A DNA stretch of 64,000 bases from Corynebacterium gallinarum (GTDB taxonomy: Bacteria > Actinomycetota > Actinomycetes > Mycobacteriales > Mycobacteriaceae). Under the pieces are notes generated by a model, which was not told where the DNA came from, did no database searches, and saw nothing but the letters and a program-made list of their open reading frames with translations. The position numbers and the translations under genes are program-made. Of this stretch, positions 23,376 to 32,361 are shown in pieces; position 1 is the first letter of the stretch; the number at the start of each line of letters is the position of its first letter. Where the stretch lies: positions 310,001 to 374,000 of the forward strand of contig NZ_JACSPR010000003.1 in assembly GCF_014837045.1 (NCBI RefSeq). The letters run 5' to 3'.

Positions 23376-23394
23376 TTAGGTGTGTTCCTTAAAA

Positions 23395-24861
23395 CTAGTG
23401 CAGCTCGAGGCGGCGGGACATATCAGAGGCGAAGACACCGGTGGGGTCGATCTCGTTGCGGGTCTTCAGCCAGCCCTCCATGCCCGGGTACATGGCGTGG
23501 AACTTCTCGGCGCTGGTGCGGGATTCCTTGGCCAGGTAGAGACGACCACCGAATTCCATGACGCGCTCATCCAACTCATCGAGGAAGGCGCCCAGGCCCG
23601 GACGGATCGGGAAGTCCACGCAGACGTTCCAGCCCGGCATCGGGTAGGACAGGGGACCACGGTTGCCCGGTCCGAACAGCTTGAACACGTTCAGCGCGGA
23701 GTAGTGGCCGGACTTCTGCATGTCGCGGATGATGTCCTTGAACGGCTCGACGGCATCCATCGGCACCACGAACTGGTACTGCAGGAAACCCTTGGAACCG
23801 TAACCACGGTTCCACTCACCGATGAGATCCAGCGGCTGGTAGAACTGCGTGAGGTTCTTCACCTGGTTCCGGGCGGGCGAGCCCATGGCGTAGTAGGCCT
23901 CACCGATGGCCATCAGCGAGTACTTGTTGATGGTGAAGGACGGGAAGATGTCCGGGACGGTCAGCAGCTGTGGTGCGTTGAACTTCAACGGGTCCTTCGC
24001 CAGCTTGGGGGAGAGTTCCTCCAGCTGTGCGAGGGTGGCCAGGGAACCACGGGAGATGGTGGAGCGACCCAGCTTCGGCTCGGGGGAGATCACATCAAAC
24101 CAGGCGGAGGAGTACGTGTAGTTGTGCTCGGAACCGTCGGAGTGGAACTCCACGGTCTCATCCAGGTTGTTGGTGCGATCCGTGTCGGCGATGAAGTACG
24201 CGGTCTCGGTCTTGGTCATGCGGATGCGGGCGCGGACGATGATGCCGGTCAGGCCCATGCCACCCACGGTCGCCCAGAACAGGGTGCCGTCCGGGTCCTC
24301 GGCGGTGCCCTCCGGCTCCAGGTGCAGGATGCGGCCATCGGCGACCAGCAGTTCCATGGAGACCACATGATCACCGAAGGAACCGGCGGAGTGGTGATTC
24401 TTGCCGTGGATATCCGGACCGATGGCGCCACCGATGGTGACCTGACGGGTGCCCGGGAGTACCGGAACCCACAGCCCATAGGGCAGGGCCGCCTTCATCA
24501 GCTGGTCCAGGGTCACACCGCCGTCGACATCGACGATGGCGGACTCCGGATCGATGGAGTGGATCTTGTTCAGCGGCTGCATGTCGATGACAAGACCGCC
24601 GGCGTTCTGCGCCGGGTCACCGTAGGAACGACCCATGCCGCGGGCGATGACACCGCGCCTGAGGTAGGCGGGTTTGGATTCGTTCTGCTCGGCCACCCGG
24701 CGCACGGCGTCGACGATCACGTCGAGGTCCGGGGTGGTCAGGACTTCAGCGGTGGTGGGTGCGGTGCGTCCCCATCCCGTCAGTGTGCGAGCTTCTAGTG
24801 GAAGGGCCCCGGAGGCACCGGCCGAAGTACCGGTGCTGGACATGCCGTTAGAACTGTTCAT
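23395..24861 (-). CDS. dprE1: Decaprenylphosphoryl-beta-D-ribose oxidase
   Basis: A 488-residue FAD enzyme that oxidises decaprenylphosphoryl-ribose at C2. It supplies the only known arabinose donor for arabinogalactan. The FAD-binding loop GMGRSYGD lies at 75-82. Cys414, in the context WNVCVDFPI, corresponds to Cys387 of M. tuberculosis DprE1, the residue attacked by benzothiazinones. The start at 24861 gives a Ser/Thr-rich N-terminus; a second Met at 24843 would shorten it by six residues. First gene of the dprE1-dprE2 pair. Confidence 0.95.
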   Translation of the reverse strand: MNSSNGMSSTGTSAGASGALPLEARTLTGWGRTAPTTAEVLTTPDLDVIVDAVRRVAEQNESKPAYLRRGVIARGMGRSYGDPAQNAGGLVIDMQPLNKIHSIDPESAIVDVDGGVTLDQLMKAALPYGLWVPVLPGTRQVTIGGAIGPDIHGKNHHSAGSFGDHVVSMELLVADGRILHLEPEGTAEDPDGTLFWATVGGMGLTGIIVRARIRMTKTETAYFIADTDRTNNLDETVEFHSDGSEHNYTYSSAWFDVISPEPKLGRSTISRGSLATLAQLEELSPKLAKDPLKFNAPQLLTVPDIFPSFTINKYSLMAIGEAYYAMGSPARNQVKNLTQFYQPLDLIGEWNRGYGSKGFLQYQFVVPMDAVEPFKDIIRDMQKSGHYSALNVFKLFGPGNRGPLSYPMPGWNVCVDFPIRPGLGAFLDELDERVMEFGGRLYLAKESRTSAEKFHAMYPGMEGWLKTRNEIDPTGVFASDMSRRLELH

Positions 24862-24943
24862 CGGGTACCAAGGTTACCCCCCCTTCAAACCGGATGACCG
24901 TTCCCATGACGGATTCGTGACGGGTATTACCGAAAACCCCAGG

Positions 24944-24980
24944 AGGGACGGGCTTGTCACACCGTCACGCGCCCGTCCCT
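24944..24980 (-). terminator. Hairpin after the osmoprotectant operon
   Basis: Ten-base arms 24944-24953 and 24971-24980 (AGGGACGGGC type) are perfectly complementary. The right arm touches the stop of the binding-protein gene. The T stretch on the minus strand is modest. Confidence 0.55.
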
Positions 24981-25890
24981 AGATCAGGCCCTTGTCCTCC
25001 AACCACTGGGTGGCGATGGTGGCCGCCGGTGCCTGATCGTTCACGCTCTGGGAGTTCAGGGCCAGTAGCTCCTCGGAGGTCAGCGCCGCGCTGATCTCAT
25101 TGATGATGTCCTGCGCCTGCTCATCGAGTGCATCGCTGGCCACCGGCACCACCTGGGAGGCCAGGAACATGCCGTCCGGATCCTCCAGAACCACCAGGTC
25201 ATTGTCGGTGATGGAGGGGTCGGCGGTGTAGATGATGGCGAACTGGACATCACCGTCACGCAGGGCCTTGATGGTCAGGGGGCCACCGCCGTCCTCGATC
25301 GGGGTGAAACCGGCCTCGATGCCGTAGTTCTCCCGCAGACCGGTGGGACCGTTGGGTCGGGTCTCTGCCTCGGAGTTGGCACCGAGGACCAAGGGACCCG
25401 GGATGTTGGCCAGGTCGGGGATGCTGGTGAGGTCATATTGTTCGGCGAGTTCGCGGGTAACCACATAGGCGTCCTGGTCGGTGGCGGGTGCCGCGTCGAG
25501 GATGGTGAGGCTGTCGGGGGCGGCGTCGACAAGCTCGCTGTAGACCTCGTCGGGCAGGCGCGCGTCGGTGTCCGGCTCCCAGTACTGCAGCAGCGGCCCG
25601 GTGTACTCGGGGAAGAGATCCACCGACCCGTTTTCCACCTCACCCATGTACACCTCGCGCTGACCGATGCGGAAATCGCGCTGCACGTCATAATCAGCGG
25701 CCTCGAGTGCCTGGGCGTAGAGCTCGGCGATGATCTCACTGGAGTAGTAATCCTGGGATCCGACCACGATGCTCTCCGACGCGGTGTCCGTGGTGGTGTC
25801 CGTCTCCTCCAGGGTGTCGGAGGATCCGCAGCCCACGAGCAGGGCGCTGGCGATCACGGCGGTGACTCCGGTGCGTAACAGTGTCTTCAT
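24979..25890 (-). CDS. Glycine-betaine/choline-type ABC transporter substrate-binding lipoprotein
   Basis: A 303-residue secreted binding protein of the ProX/OpuCC type. The signal peptide ends in a lipobox LLVGC with Cys at about residue 21, so it is lipid-anchored. The mature part has the two-lobed SBP features of the OpuAC family, including GSQDYYSSEIIAELYAQALE at the front. It captures compatible solutes, probably quaternary amines, for the permeases encoded just upstream. It is the last gene of a four-gene minus-strand operon (ATPase, permease, permease, binding protein). The exact ligand cannot be read from sequence. Confidence 0.88.
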   Translation of the reverse strand: MKTLLRTGVTAVIASALLVGCGSSDTLEETDTTTDTASESIVVGSQDYYSSEIIAELYAQALEAADYDVQRDFRIGQREVYMGEVENGSVDLFPEYTGPLLQYWEPDTDARLPDEVYSELVDAAPDSLTILDAAPATDQDAYVVTRELAEQYDLTSIPDLANIPGPLVLGANSEAETRPNGPTGLRENYGIEAGFTPIEDGGGPLTIKALRDGDVQFAIIYTADPSITDNDLVVLEDPDGMFLASQVVPVASDALDEQAQDIINEISAALTSEELLALNSQSVNDQAPAATIATQWLEDKGLI

Positions 25891-25917
25891 GACTGGCCTT
25901 TCAGTAGTAACCCGCTA

Positions 25918-26586
25918 TCAGGTCGTCGTTTGTAGAAAATGGGATCTCCGCACGCGGAGGGCGAACGAGAATACGGCTTCCAACACGAGTGCCAGGGCGA
26001 TCACCAGCAGCGAACCGCCGATCATCTCCCCGTAATCCCTGGTTTTCAGACCCGAGAAGATGAAGCGGCCGAGACCGGTGTCAGCGGTGTACGCAGCCAG
26101 CGTCGCGGTGGCCACCACCTGCACCACCGCGGACCGCACCCCACCCATGATCAGCGGGAATGCCAGGGGCACCTCCACGGAGAAGATGATCTGGGGCTTC
26201 GACATCCCGATCGCCCGGGCTGCCTTGACGGTGGCCGCCTCCACACTCGTCACCCCAGAATAGGCCCCGGCAAGCAGCGGCGGGGCCGCAAGCACGATCA
26301 ATGCGAGCACGGGGGCGGTCACCCCGATGCCGATCCACAACCCCAGGAGGGTGAGCAGACCGAGTGTGGGGATGGCGCGACCGGCCCCGACCACGGCCGA
26401 CACCATATTCCCACCCACCCGGTGGTGGCCGATGAGCACCCCGAGCGGGATGGCGATGACCGCGGCGATCCCCACCACGATGAGGGTGACCATGAGGTGT
26501 TCCGCCAGGCGCTGCGGGATCGACCCGGCACCGGACCATTCGCCCGGATCGGTCAGCCAGGCAAGGGTGGCAGCCAACAGGTCCAT
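25918..26586 (-). CDS. Osmoprotectant ABC transporter permease
   Basis: A 222-residue protein with about five membrane helices and the BPD-type permease EAA loop (EAATVKAARAIGMSKPQIIFSV). Start is the ATG at 26586, which shares one base with the stop of the upstream permease gene (TGATG). It pairs with the neighbouring permease to form the OpuC-like membrane channel. The open frame extends further upstream but that overlaps coding sequence of the neighbour. Confidence 0.88.
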   Translation of the reverse strand: MDLLAATLAWLTDPGEWSGAGSIPQRLAEHLMVTLIVVGIAAVIAIPLGVLIGHHRVGGNMVSAVVGAGRAIPTLGLLTLLGLWIGIGVTAPVLALIVLAAPPLLAGAYSGVTSVEAATVKAARAIGMSKPQIIFSVEVPLAFPLIMGGVRSAVVQVVATATLAAYTADTGLGRFIFSGLKTRDYGEMIGGSLLVIALALVLEAVFSFALRVRRSHFLQTTT

Positions 26587-27272
26587 CAGTCGACCTCCGC
26601 GGGTCGGGGAGTGCGTGCTGGTCGGGTGGCCCTGGTTGTTTTCCGGGTGGTTGACCACGGCAGCAGCAGACGCTGCGCCAGCACACAACAGGCATCCAGG
26701 ATCAGGGCGAGGGCGATGGTGAGCACCACCCCGGTGACCACCTCCGCGATGATCCCGCGCTGGAAACCGTCGGTGAACAGGGTGCCCAGGCTCTGGATGC
26801 CCACCACGGATCCCACCGTGACCAGACTGACGGTGCTGACCACCACGACCCGCAGGCCCGCGATGATCACCGGCAGCGCCAGCGGGAACTCCACAGACCA
26901 GAACCTACGTGCGGTGGAGTAACCGACGGCGGTGGCGGCCTTGCGCACATGCAGCGGCACGGAGGAGAAACCATCGGCCACCGTGCGGGTGAGGATCGCC
27001 ACGCCGTAGAGGGTGAGGACGGCCACCATGGTCACCGGTGAGCGCAGACCGGTACCGAACAGCACCGGGACCAGCACGAACAGCGGCAGGGAGGGAATGG
27101 CGTAGAGCACTCCAACCAGGGGCAGCAGCGCACCACCGATGCGCCACCGGTGGGCGGTCCAACCCAGTGGGATCGCGATGGCCAGGCTGAGCAACACCGC
27201 CGGCAGCGTCAGCCACAGGTGGATCCAGGTCAGTTCGATGACCCACGGGTAGTTCTGCGACAACCAGTTCAC
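26586..27272 (-). CDS. Osmoprotectant ABC transporter permease
   Basis: A 228-residue paralogue of the next permease, with about five helices and an EAA-type loop around VRKAATAVGYSTARRFWSVEFPLALP. It starts at a GTG (27272) that overlaps the ATPase stop as GTGA. Its C-terminal 25 residues are Arg/Thr/Pro-rich and cytoplasmic. Having two separate permease genes is typical of OpuB/OpuC systems rather than ProW. Confidence 0.88.
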   Translation of the reverse strand: MNWLSQNYPWVIELTWIHLWLTLPAVLLSLAIAIPLGWTAHRWRIGGALLPLVGVLYAIPSLPLFVLVPVLFGTGLRSPVTMVAVLTLYGVAILTRTVADGFSSVPLHVRKAATAVGYSTARRFWSVEFPLALPVIIAGLRVVVVSTVSLVTVGSVVGIQSLGTLFTDGFQRGIIAEVVTGVVLTIALALILDACCVLAQRLLLPWSTTRKTTRATRPARTPRPAEVD

Positions 27273-28090
27273 TGCTCCAACGCCCCCAGGATTCTCCCGG
27301 TGCCGTCGACGATGAGCCGGTCGGCACCCTCCTCGACCACCCGCAGGGCACGGGAACCGGAGCGCAGGCCGATGAAATCCGCCACAAACTCATCGGCCGG
27401 ATCGGTGATCAGCTCCGCCGGAGTGGCCTCCTGGGCGATCACCCCGCCGGGGCGCAGGACCACCACCTTGTCGGCCAGGCTGAAGGCCTCGTCGATGTCG
27501 TGGGTGACAAAGAGAATGGTCTTGCCCAGTTCCCGCTGCAGCCGTTTGACCTCATTCTGCAGGTCGAGGCGCACGATCGGGTCGACGGCGCCGAAGGGTT
27601 CATCCATGAGCAGGATGTCGGATTCGCCGGCCAGGGCCCGGGCCACTCCCACTCGTTGTTGCTGCCCACCGGAGAGCTGCGCGGGGTAGCGGCGCGCCAC
27701 CGACGGATCCAGGCCGACCACCTCGATGAACTCCATGGCCTTCTGACGCGCCGTACCCCGGGACTCGCCCTTCAGCATCGGTACGGTGGCGACATTGTCC
27801 ACCACGGTGCGGTGGGGCAGCAGACCACCGGACTGCAGGACGTACCCGATGGATCGACGCAGACGGACGGGGTCGGTGTCGGCGACATCTGACCCGTTGA
27901 TGAGTACCCGGCCCGAGGTGGGATCGGTCATCCGGTTGACCAGGCTGAGCAGGGTGGATTTGCCGGAACCGCTGGATCCGACCAGCACCACGGTGGAATT
28001 GTCCTCCACGGTGAAGGAGACATTGTCCACGGCGACGGACACCCCCGAGCCATCGGGATAGTGCTTGGATACCGCGTCGAAGGTGATCAT
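27269..28090 (-). CDS. Osmoprotectant ABC transporter ATP-binding protein
   Basis: A 273-residue ABC ATPase that drives the compatible-solute importer. Walker A is GSSGSGKST, the signature is LSGGQQQRVGVARAL, Walker B is ILLMDEPFGAVDP, and the switch His lies in VTHDIDEA. The C-terminal 50 or so residues are shorter than the tandem CBS domains of OpuA/ProV, so CBS-based ionic-strength sensing is absent. The start is the ATG at 28090 with AAGG about ten bases upstream; a TTG at 28099 would add three residues. First gene of the operon. Confidence 0.88.
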   Translation of the reverse strand: MITFDAVSKHYPDGSGVSVAVDNVSFTVEDNSTVVLVGSSGSGKSTLLSLVNRMTDPTSGRVLINGSDVADTDPVRLRRSIGYVLQSGGLLPHRTVVDNVATVPMLKGESRGTARQKAMEFIEVVGLDPSVARRYPAQLSGGQQQRVGVARALAGESDILLMDEPFGAVDPIVRLDLQNEVKRLQRELGKTILFVTHDIDEAFSLADKVVVLRPGGVIAQEATPAELITDPADEFVADFIGLRSGSRALRVVEEGADRLIVDGTGRILGALEQ

Positions 28091-28150
28091 CCTGCGCAAG
28101 CCTTCCAGGTGGGGGACCGGTGGACCGGAGCTGTTCTAGAGGGGCCGTTC

Positions 28151-28378
28151 TTAAAGGTCCATGATCTCACGGATCTCGGTGGGCAGTTCCTCCTGGGAGG
28201 TGATGGTGGGGCCGTCGTAGAGGCGCAGCAGCTCATACACCCGGGAGCGGTCCACGCTGTCGAGCAGCGGGAGTTCCTGGGCGATGAGACGGGTCATGAA
28301 ATCATCGAGGGGCAGGTGGGTGCGTTCCGCCGCGATGTGGACGGGTGCATCCTGCTTCTTCTTGAAAATGCCGAACAT
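28151..28378 (-). CDS. Small conserved-looking protein of unknown function
   Basis: A 75-residue protein from the ATG at 28378 (MFGIFKKKQ). It is helical and charged, with a hydrophobic Phe-rich first segment, and contains LDDFMTRLIAQELPLLDSVDRSRVYELLRLYDGP-like helices. No known motif, signal or membrane span. It lies 60 bp upstream of the osmoprotectant ATPase gene in the same direction, and 23 bp from a divergent membrane-protein gene. It may be a regulator or stabiliser of the neighbours, but nothing in the sequence says so. Confidence 0.6.
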   Translation of the reverse strand: MFGIFKKKQDAPVHIAAERTHLPLDDFMTRLIAQELPLLDSVDRSRVYELLRLYDGPTITSQEELPTEIREIMDL

Positions 28379-28401
28379 GGTGTCAACGGTACTCTGGTGG
28401 C

Positions 28402-28893
28402 ATGGATTCCAGCAGCACGGACACCACCTCTTCACGTCTTCAGGCCGCCACCGGATCGCTCCTCGTGGGCACCGGGGTCGCGCTCACCGACTATCTCGAC
28501 GGTCCCCGTCGTCGCGCGCTGGCCTATGCGGGGCTCATGGCCGCCGGGGTCGGGGTGGTCGGGATGATTCCCCGGGCGGATGGCGGCCGGTATCTCTTCC
28601 CCGATGATCCCACCCTGCTCAATGATCAGCTGCGTCACCAGCTCGGTGATCTGGGGATCACCCCGGGGCCCGCCTCGGATCGTTCCGGGGCCCGCGGACC
28701 GCTGACAACCTGGTTGTATGTGGGACTATTCGTGCTGTTTCTCGCGGTGCTCATCCGTCTGGACATGGTGCTGACCAAGCGGCTGGCACGGTTCCTCAGC
28801 CGGCGCGGGATCGCCCGGCCGTACACGGTGATTGGCATGTTCTACGCCGCGGCGGTCTATGCCACCTATGAGGTAGATATGTGGGCGACATAG
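28402..28893 (+). CDS. Small membrane protein of unknown function
   Basis: A 163-residue protein. Hydrophobic segments lie near residues 45-65 (a weak one), 105-125 and 140-158, so it is membrane-bound. The middle contains a short soluble stretch with FPDDPTLLNDQL. No family recognised. It is divergent from the 75-residue protein, with only 23 bp between the start codons, so both promoters must overlap the coding starts or be leaderless. Confidence 0.65.
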   Translation: MDSSSTDTTSSRLQAATGSLLVGTGVALTDYLDGPRRRALAYAGLMAAGVGVVGMIPRADGGRYLFPDDPTLLNDQLRHQLGDLGITPGPASDRSGARGPLTTWLYVGLFVLFLAVLIRLDMVLTKRLARFLSRRGIARPYTVIGMFYAAAVYATYEVDMWAT

Positions 28894-28963
28894 GGCGTCG
28901 TCAAGCATCGTTGGTGACGTCCGGCCCTGAAAAGCCCCCGCGGACATGACTACGCTGGGGCAC

Positions 28964-29860
28964 ATGCCAACCCACTTTGCCCACGACAACGTCATCTCAC
29001 TGGCGTCTGCGCGTGCGCGGAGGAGCGGTGGAACAGGTTCCGAACGCACGCTGCTGATCCAGGCGAGCAACATCCAGGCCGACCGGGAGGTCCACCGCCA
29101 GATCGGGGTGGACGCCGCACTGACCCTCACTGAGCTGCATAAAGTCCTCGGTATCGCCTTCGGTGTGGAGGATGATTCGCCGTGGTTCTTCGCCAACGCC
29201 GGCGGCCGGAAACTTGATTCCACCACCTGCGTGGGACGCATGCTCGATGCCGGTGGCACCATCATCTACATCTGGGGTCTGTGGCAGTTCGAACTGCACT
29301 GCCTGGAAACCTACCCGCGTGACAGCGGCACCCCTCGTGCCCTGTGCATCGGCGGTTCCGGGGTGTTCACCTACAATTCCGACCTCGATTTCGACCTCGC
29401 CGCCATCAACGCCGAACTCACCGGCACCGACACCATCCGCTCGGTGCTCACCCATGTCCGCCCGGAGATCATCGACATCGTCGACCGCACCGGCGTCTTC
29501 GATTTCATCCCCCTGCTGCAGGCACTCGAACTCCACTGCCCCACGCCACTCGACGCGCCCACCGTCCGCCTCTGCCGCTCGCTGCCCCGCGAACGCGGCG
29601 CCGAGGGCAGCGACGCCTTCTGGTCCTGCGTGCTCGCCCTGTCCTGCCTCGGCGACCGGGAGCTTTTCGACGACGTGATCACCTCCACCATGTCCGCCCT
29701 CCACTGGGTTGCCGACGATGGTGCCCCCCTACCCGCCGCCGAAATCACCGCCGCCTGCGCCGACTCCCTGGCCGTGCTCGCGGAACAAGGTGCCTACGGC
29801 AACGATCTGGCAGCACCGGTGGAACGTCTCGACATCTACCGCGAGCTGCTGCGCGCTTAG
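28964..29860 (+). CDS. pRiA4b ORF-3-like protein
   Basis: A 298-residue protein. Residues 26-135 resemble the plasmid pRiA4b ORF-3 family: a basic beta strand, the helix ALTLTELHKVLGIAFG, a FFANAGGRKLDSTT segment and a closing IIYIWGLWQFELHCLE...PRD strand. Family members occur on plasmids and chromosomes, with unknown biochemical role. The C-terminal half (140-298) is helical and lacks a recognised motif. The ATG at 28964 follows a GGGG stretch; an ATG at 28946 is possible. No signal peptide or membrane span. Confidence 0.55.
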   Translation: MPTHFAHDNVISLASARARRSGGTGSERTLLIQASNIQADREVHRQIGVDAALTLTELHKVLGIAFGVEDDSPWFFANAGGRKLDSTTCVGRMLDAGGTIIYIWGLWQFELHCLETYPRDSGTPRALCIGGSGVFTYNSDLDFDLAAINAELTGTDTIRSVLTHVRPEIIDIVDRTGVFDFIPLLQALELHCPTPLDAPTVRLCRSLPRERGAEGSDAFWSCVLALSCLGDRELFDDVITSTMSALHWVADDGAPLPAAEITAACADSLAVLAEQGAYGNDLAAPVERLDIYRELLRA

Positions 29861-29893
29861 TGCTTTGATCCCCGCGGGACTAATGTGTAGCCC

Positions 29894-30361
29894 GTGTCTG
29901 AGAAACAAACTGCCGCTGTCGAGGCTGCCGCCCTCGGTTCCGTCCCCGGTGCCGCCCCTTCCGAGCGGATGGGTCTGGGAACGCAGGCCTTCCGGTTCAT
30001 CGTCACCGGTGGTATTTCCGCGGTCGTGGACCTCGGCCTGCTGGCGCTGTTCCAACTGGTCTTCGGCTTCCCCGTACCGGCCGCCCGCACCATCTCCTTC
30101 ATCGCCGGCACCACCACCGCCTACATGATCAACCGCCGCTGGACCTTCAAAGCGGAGAAATCCACCGGCCGTTTCCTGGCCGTCGTGGCGCTCTACGCGG
30201 CGACGTTCCTGGTCAACGTCGGCCTGCAGACGCTTTTCGACGCCCTCTTCACCTCCTGGGACTGGCCCGCCTCGGCTGCACTTATCGTGGCCTTCATCAT
30301 CGCGCAGGGCACCGGCACCACCATCAACTTCATTGTTCAGCGCATGGTGATCTTCAAGTAA
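29894..30361 (+). CDS. GtrA-family membrane protein (Rv3789-like)
   Basis: A 155-residue protein with four membrane helices and the GtrA signature FRFIVTGGISAVVDLGLL followed by NRRWTFK. In mycobacteria the GtrA homologue Rv3789 lies beside dprE1 and has been implicated in arabinogalactan synthesis, either in decaprenyl-phosphate-arabinose handling or as a protein that recruits AftA. Here the same type of gene is separated from dprE1 by the osmoprotectant operon. It starts at GTG 29894. About 30 polar N-terminal residues precede the first helix. Confidence 0.85.
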   Translation: MSEKQTAAVEAAALGSVPGAAPSERMGLGTQAFRFIVTGGISAVVDLGLLALFQLVFGFPVPAARTISFIAGTTTAYMINRRWTFKAEKSTGRFLAVVALYAATFLVNVGLQTLFDALFTSWDWPASAALIVAFIIAQGTGTTINFIVQRMVIFK

Positions 30362-30371
30362 GGTGACATCC

Positions 30372-30779
30372 ATGAAGAGCTGGAACATCACCATGATCAC
30401 CGGGTTGGCCGGCGTCGTCTACTTCGCCCTCATCTCACTGGTGTTCGCACCGATGAACCTGACGATCGGGATGTTTGTTGCATTCATGGCGCTGACGGTG
30501 CTGGCGATTGCCACCGCGGTGGTCAACGCCCGCGAAGCAGCCATCTCCACCTGGCGGACCTGGGTGGGACTGGTCGGTGCTCTGCTCATCGCTCTGCCCG
30601 GGGTGTCATCGGTGGTGGCAAACCTGCTGCTGGGCACCGGTGGCGGCCTGCTCACGCTGGCCAACACCCTGGCCACCGTCGCCTCCATCGGCATGCTGGT
30701 CATGCTGCCGGTGGGCATCGTGATGTGCCTGGTCGCAGGCTTCTCCCGCTACCACGCCACCCGCCGGGTGTTCGCATGA
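30372..30779 (+). CDS. Four-helix membrane protein of unknown function
   Basis: A 135-residue protein with four hydrophobic segments. The ATG at 30372 is chosen because TAAGGTGA lies eight bases upstream; a GTG at 30363 is a poorer alternative. No charged or catalytic motif is visible in the membrane segments. It begins 10 bp after the GtrA gene and ends in an ATGA overlap with the MOSC gene, so all three form one operon. Confidence 0.7.
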   Translation: MKSWNITMITGLAGVVYFALISLVFAPMNLTIGMFVAFMALTVLAIATAVVNAREAAISTWRTWVGLVGALLIALPGVSSVVANLLLGTGGGLLTLANTLATVASIGMLVMLPVGIVMCLVAGFSRYHATRRVFA

Positions 30780-31411
30780 CCGGCATCGTGCTGACCACCA
30801 ACGTCGGTGCCGCACAACCCGACCCGGGCGGAGCCGACCGCGTCAGCGGCATTGACAAACGACCGGTGCCTGAGGGCATCGAGGTCTTCGCGCCGGGCCC
30901 CGACTACGGTGACGGTTCCGGGGTGCTTCACGACGTCGTCGGCGACTTTCTCCACCACGGCGGCATGCACAAGGCCGTCTACGCCTTCGAACGCGAGGAA
31001 CTCGATTTCTGGGATCCGTACTACCGCAATGGCTACTTCGGTGAGAACCTCACCACCTCCGGCATCGATCTCTCCACGGTGCTGATCAACCAGCGTTTCC
31101 GCGTGGGCGGGGCGGTGCTGGAGGTCTCCGTCCCCCGCAGGCCATGCCGCACCTTCGGCGCCTGGTTGGAACGCCGGGGATGGATGAAGACCTTCACCGA
31201 ACACGGCCGGGCGGGGTCCTACTTCCGGGTCATCGAACCGGGGCGCATCATGCCCGGCGCGGAAATTGCGGCCCTGGATGAACCCGATCACGGCATCACC
31301 ATGGGCATGGCCTTCCGCGCCAAGATGGGGGACAAGGATCTGGCCCGGCAGATCGTGGCGGCCGGGTGTCTTCCGGGCCGCTACCACGAGGAACTGGTGC
31401 GACTGATCTAG
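30776..31411 (+). CDS. MOSC-domain protein (YiiM-like)
   Basis: A 211-residue protein with a MOSC domain, a fold shared with the C-terminal domain of molybdenum-cofactor sulfurase. The conserved elements HGGMHKAVYAFEREEL, NGYFGENLTTSGID and the cysteine in VPRRPCRTF are all present. The start ATG overlaps the stop of the preceding membrane-protein gene, and the stop overlaps that of the convergent glfT1. Stand-alone MOSC proteins such as YiiM act on hydroxylamine-type molybdenum substrates; the substrate here is unknown. The molybdenum-cofactor genes of this window start about 8 kb away. Confidence 0.85.
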   Translation: MTGIVLTTNVGAAQPDPGGADRVSGIDKRPVPEGIEVFAPGPDYGDGSGVLHDVVGDFLHHGGMHKAVYAFEREELDFWDPYYRNGYFGENLTTSGIDLSTVLINQRFRVGGAVLEVSVPRRPCRTFGAWLERRGWMKTFTEHGRAGSYFRVIEPGRIMPGAEIAALDEPDHGITMGMAFRAKMGDKDLARQIVAAGCLPGRYHEELVRLI

Positions 31412-32340
31412 GGCCGGTCGAACTCTTCCCGGCGCCCCATGCGGTGCAGCCGGAACCACTCCAGGAACTTCCCCGGGCTCTTCTCCTGGACCAGGAAGAA
31501 CCACCCGAAACGTGCATATTCCTGCGGCAGCAGTCGGCGCATCCCCGGCTGGTTCATCAGATACCCGCGGTTACGGTAGGTGAAAAACCTCTTGACCGCA
31601 TTGTCCGGGTACTGGGTGTGCATCCGGCCGCCCAGGATCGGCTTGAACTCATCCGAGCCATCCGGATGCAGATAGGCGGTGGTCAGACACGTTCCGAACG
31701 GCAGGCCGGAACGGACCAGCCGACGGTGGTATTCCACCTCATCACCCCGGATGAACAGGCGGTAATCCGGCACCCCGATGCGTTCCATGGCATGGGCGCT
31801 GATCAGGGCGCCGTTGAACAGGGAGGCGATCCCCGGCAGCACGGTCTCCTCCGGGTGGGCGGGATCGATGAGCTCACTGCGGTAACGGCGCCACTCCAGA
31901 CCCCGGCGCAGCGGGAAGGCGAGCCGGTCTGGTTCGGCGGCGTTGCACACCACGGGGGAGATCTGCTCGAGGTGGTGGGTGGAGGCGGCGTCGATAAGCG
32001 TCTTGAGCACCTCGGGCCCCTCCGGGCGGCCGTCATCATCAGCGCACCACACCGCGTCCACACCGAGCGCCAGCGCAGTGAGGAACCCATAGGCGAAACC
32101 GCCACCGCCGCCCAGGTTGGTCAGCGACGGCGTGTACACCCCCCTGTCCCCGGCGACCTCCGTAACCAGGGCCTCCACCGCCGGATCGGCACCGTTATCC
32201 ACCACGATGATGTGCTTCACCGGGTAGGTCTGCGCAGCGACGACCTCCAACGAGTGCCGCAGCAACTCAACGCGGTTGTGCGTGACGATCACCGCCGCGA
32301 CATCAATGCCGTCCCGGAGGTGTGAAGAGGTTTTGGCCAT
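31408..32340 (-). CDS. glfT1: Galactofuranosyltransferase GlfT1
   Basis: A 310-residue GT2 enzyme that adds the first galactofuranose residues to the lipid-linked linker of arabinogalactan. The nucleotide-sugar motif ADDDG lies in WCADDDGRP, and the FIRGDEVEYHRR and YLHPDGSDE motifs follow, as in Rv3782. The nearby Wzm/Wzt pair also matches the mycobacterial neighbourhood Rv3781-Rv3783. No membrane helix is present, so it works on the cytoplasmic face. Stops of glfT1 and the MOSC gene overlap by 2-3 bases. Confidence 0.92.
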   Translation of the reverse strand: MAKTSSHLRDGIDVAAVIVTHNRVELLRHSLEVVAAQTYPVKHIIVVDNGADPAVEALVTEVAGDRGVYTPSLTNLGGGGGFAYGFLTALALGVDAVWCADDDGRPEGPEVLKTLIDAASTHHLEQISPVVCNAAEPDRLAFPLRRGLEWRRYRSELIDPAHPEETVLPGIASLFNGALISAHAMERIGVPDYRLFIRGDEVEYHRRLVRSGLPFGTCLTTAYLHPDGSDEFKPILGGRMHTQYPDNAVKRFFTYRNRGYLMNQPGMRRLLPQEYARFGWFFLVQEKSPGKFLEWFRLHRMGRREEFDRP

Positions 32341-32361
32341 GGACTACATCTTGCCACGGCC

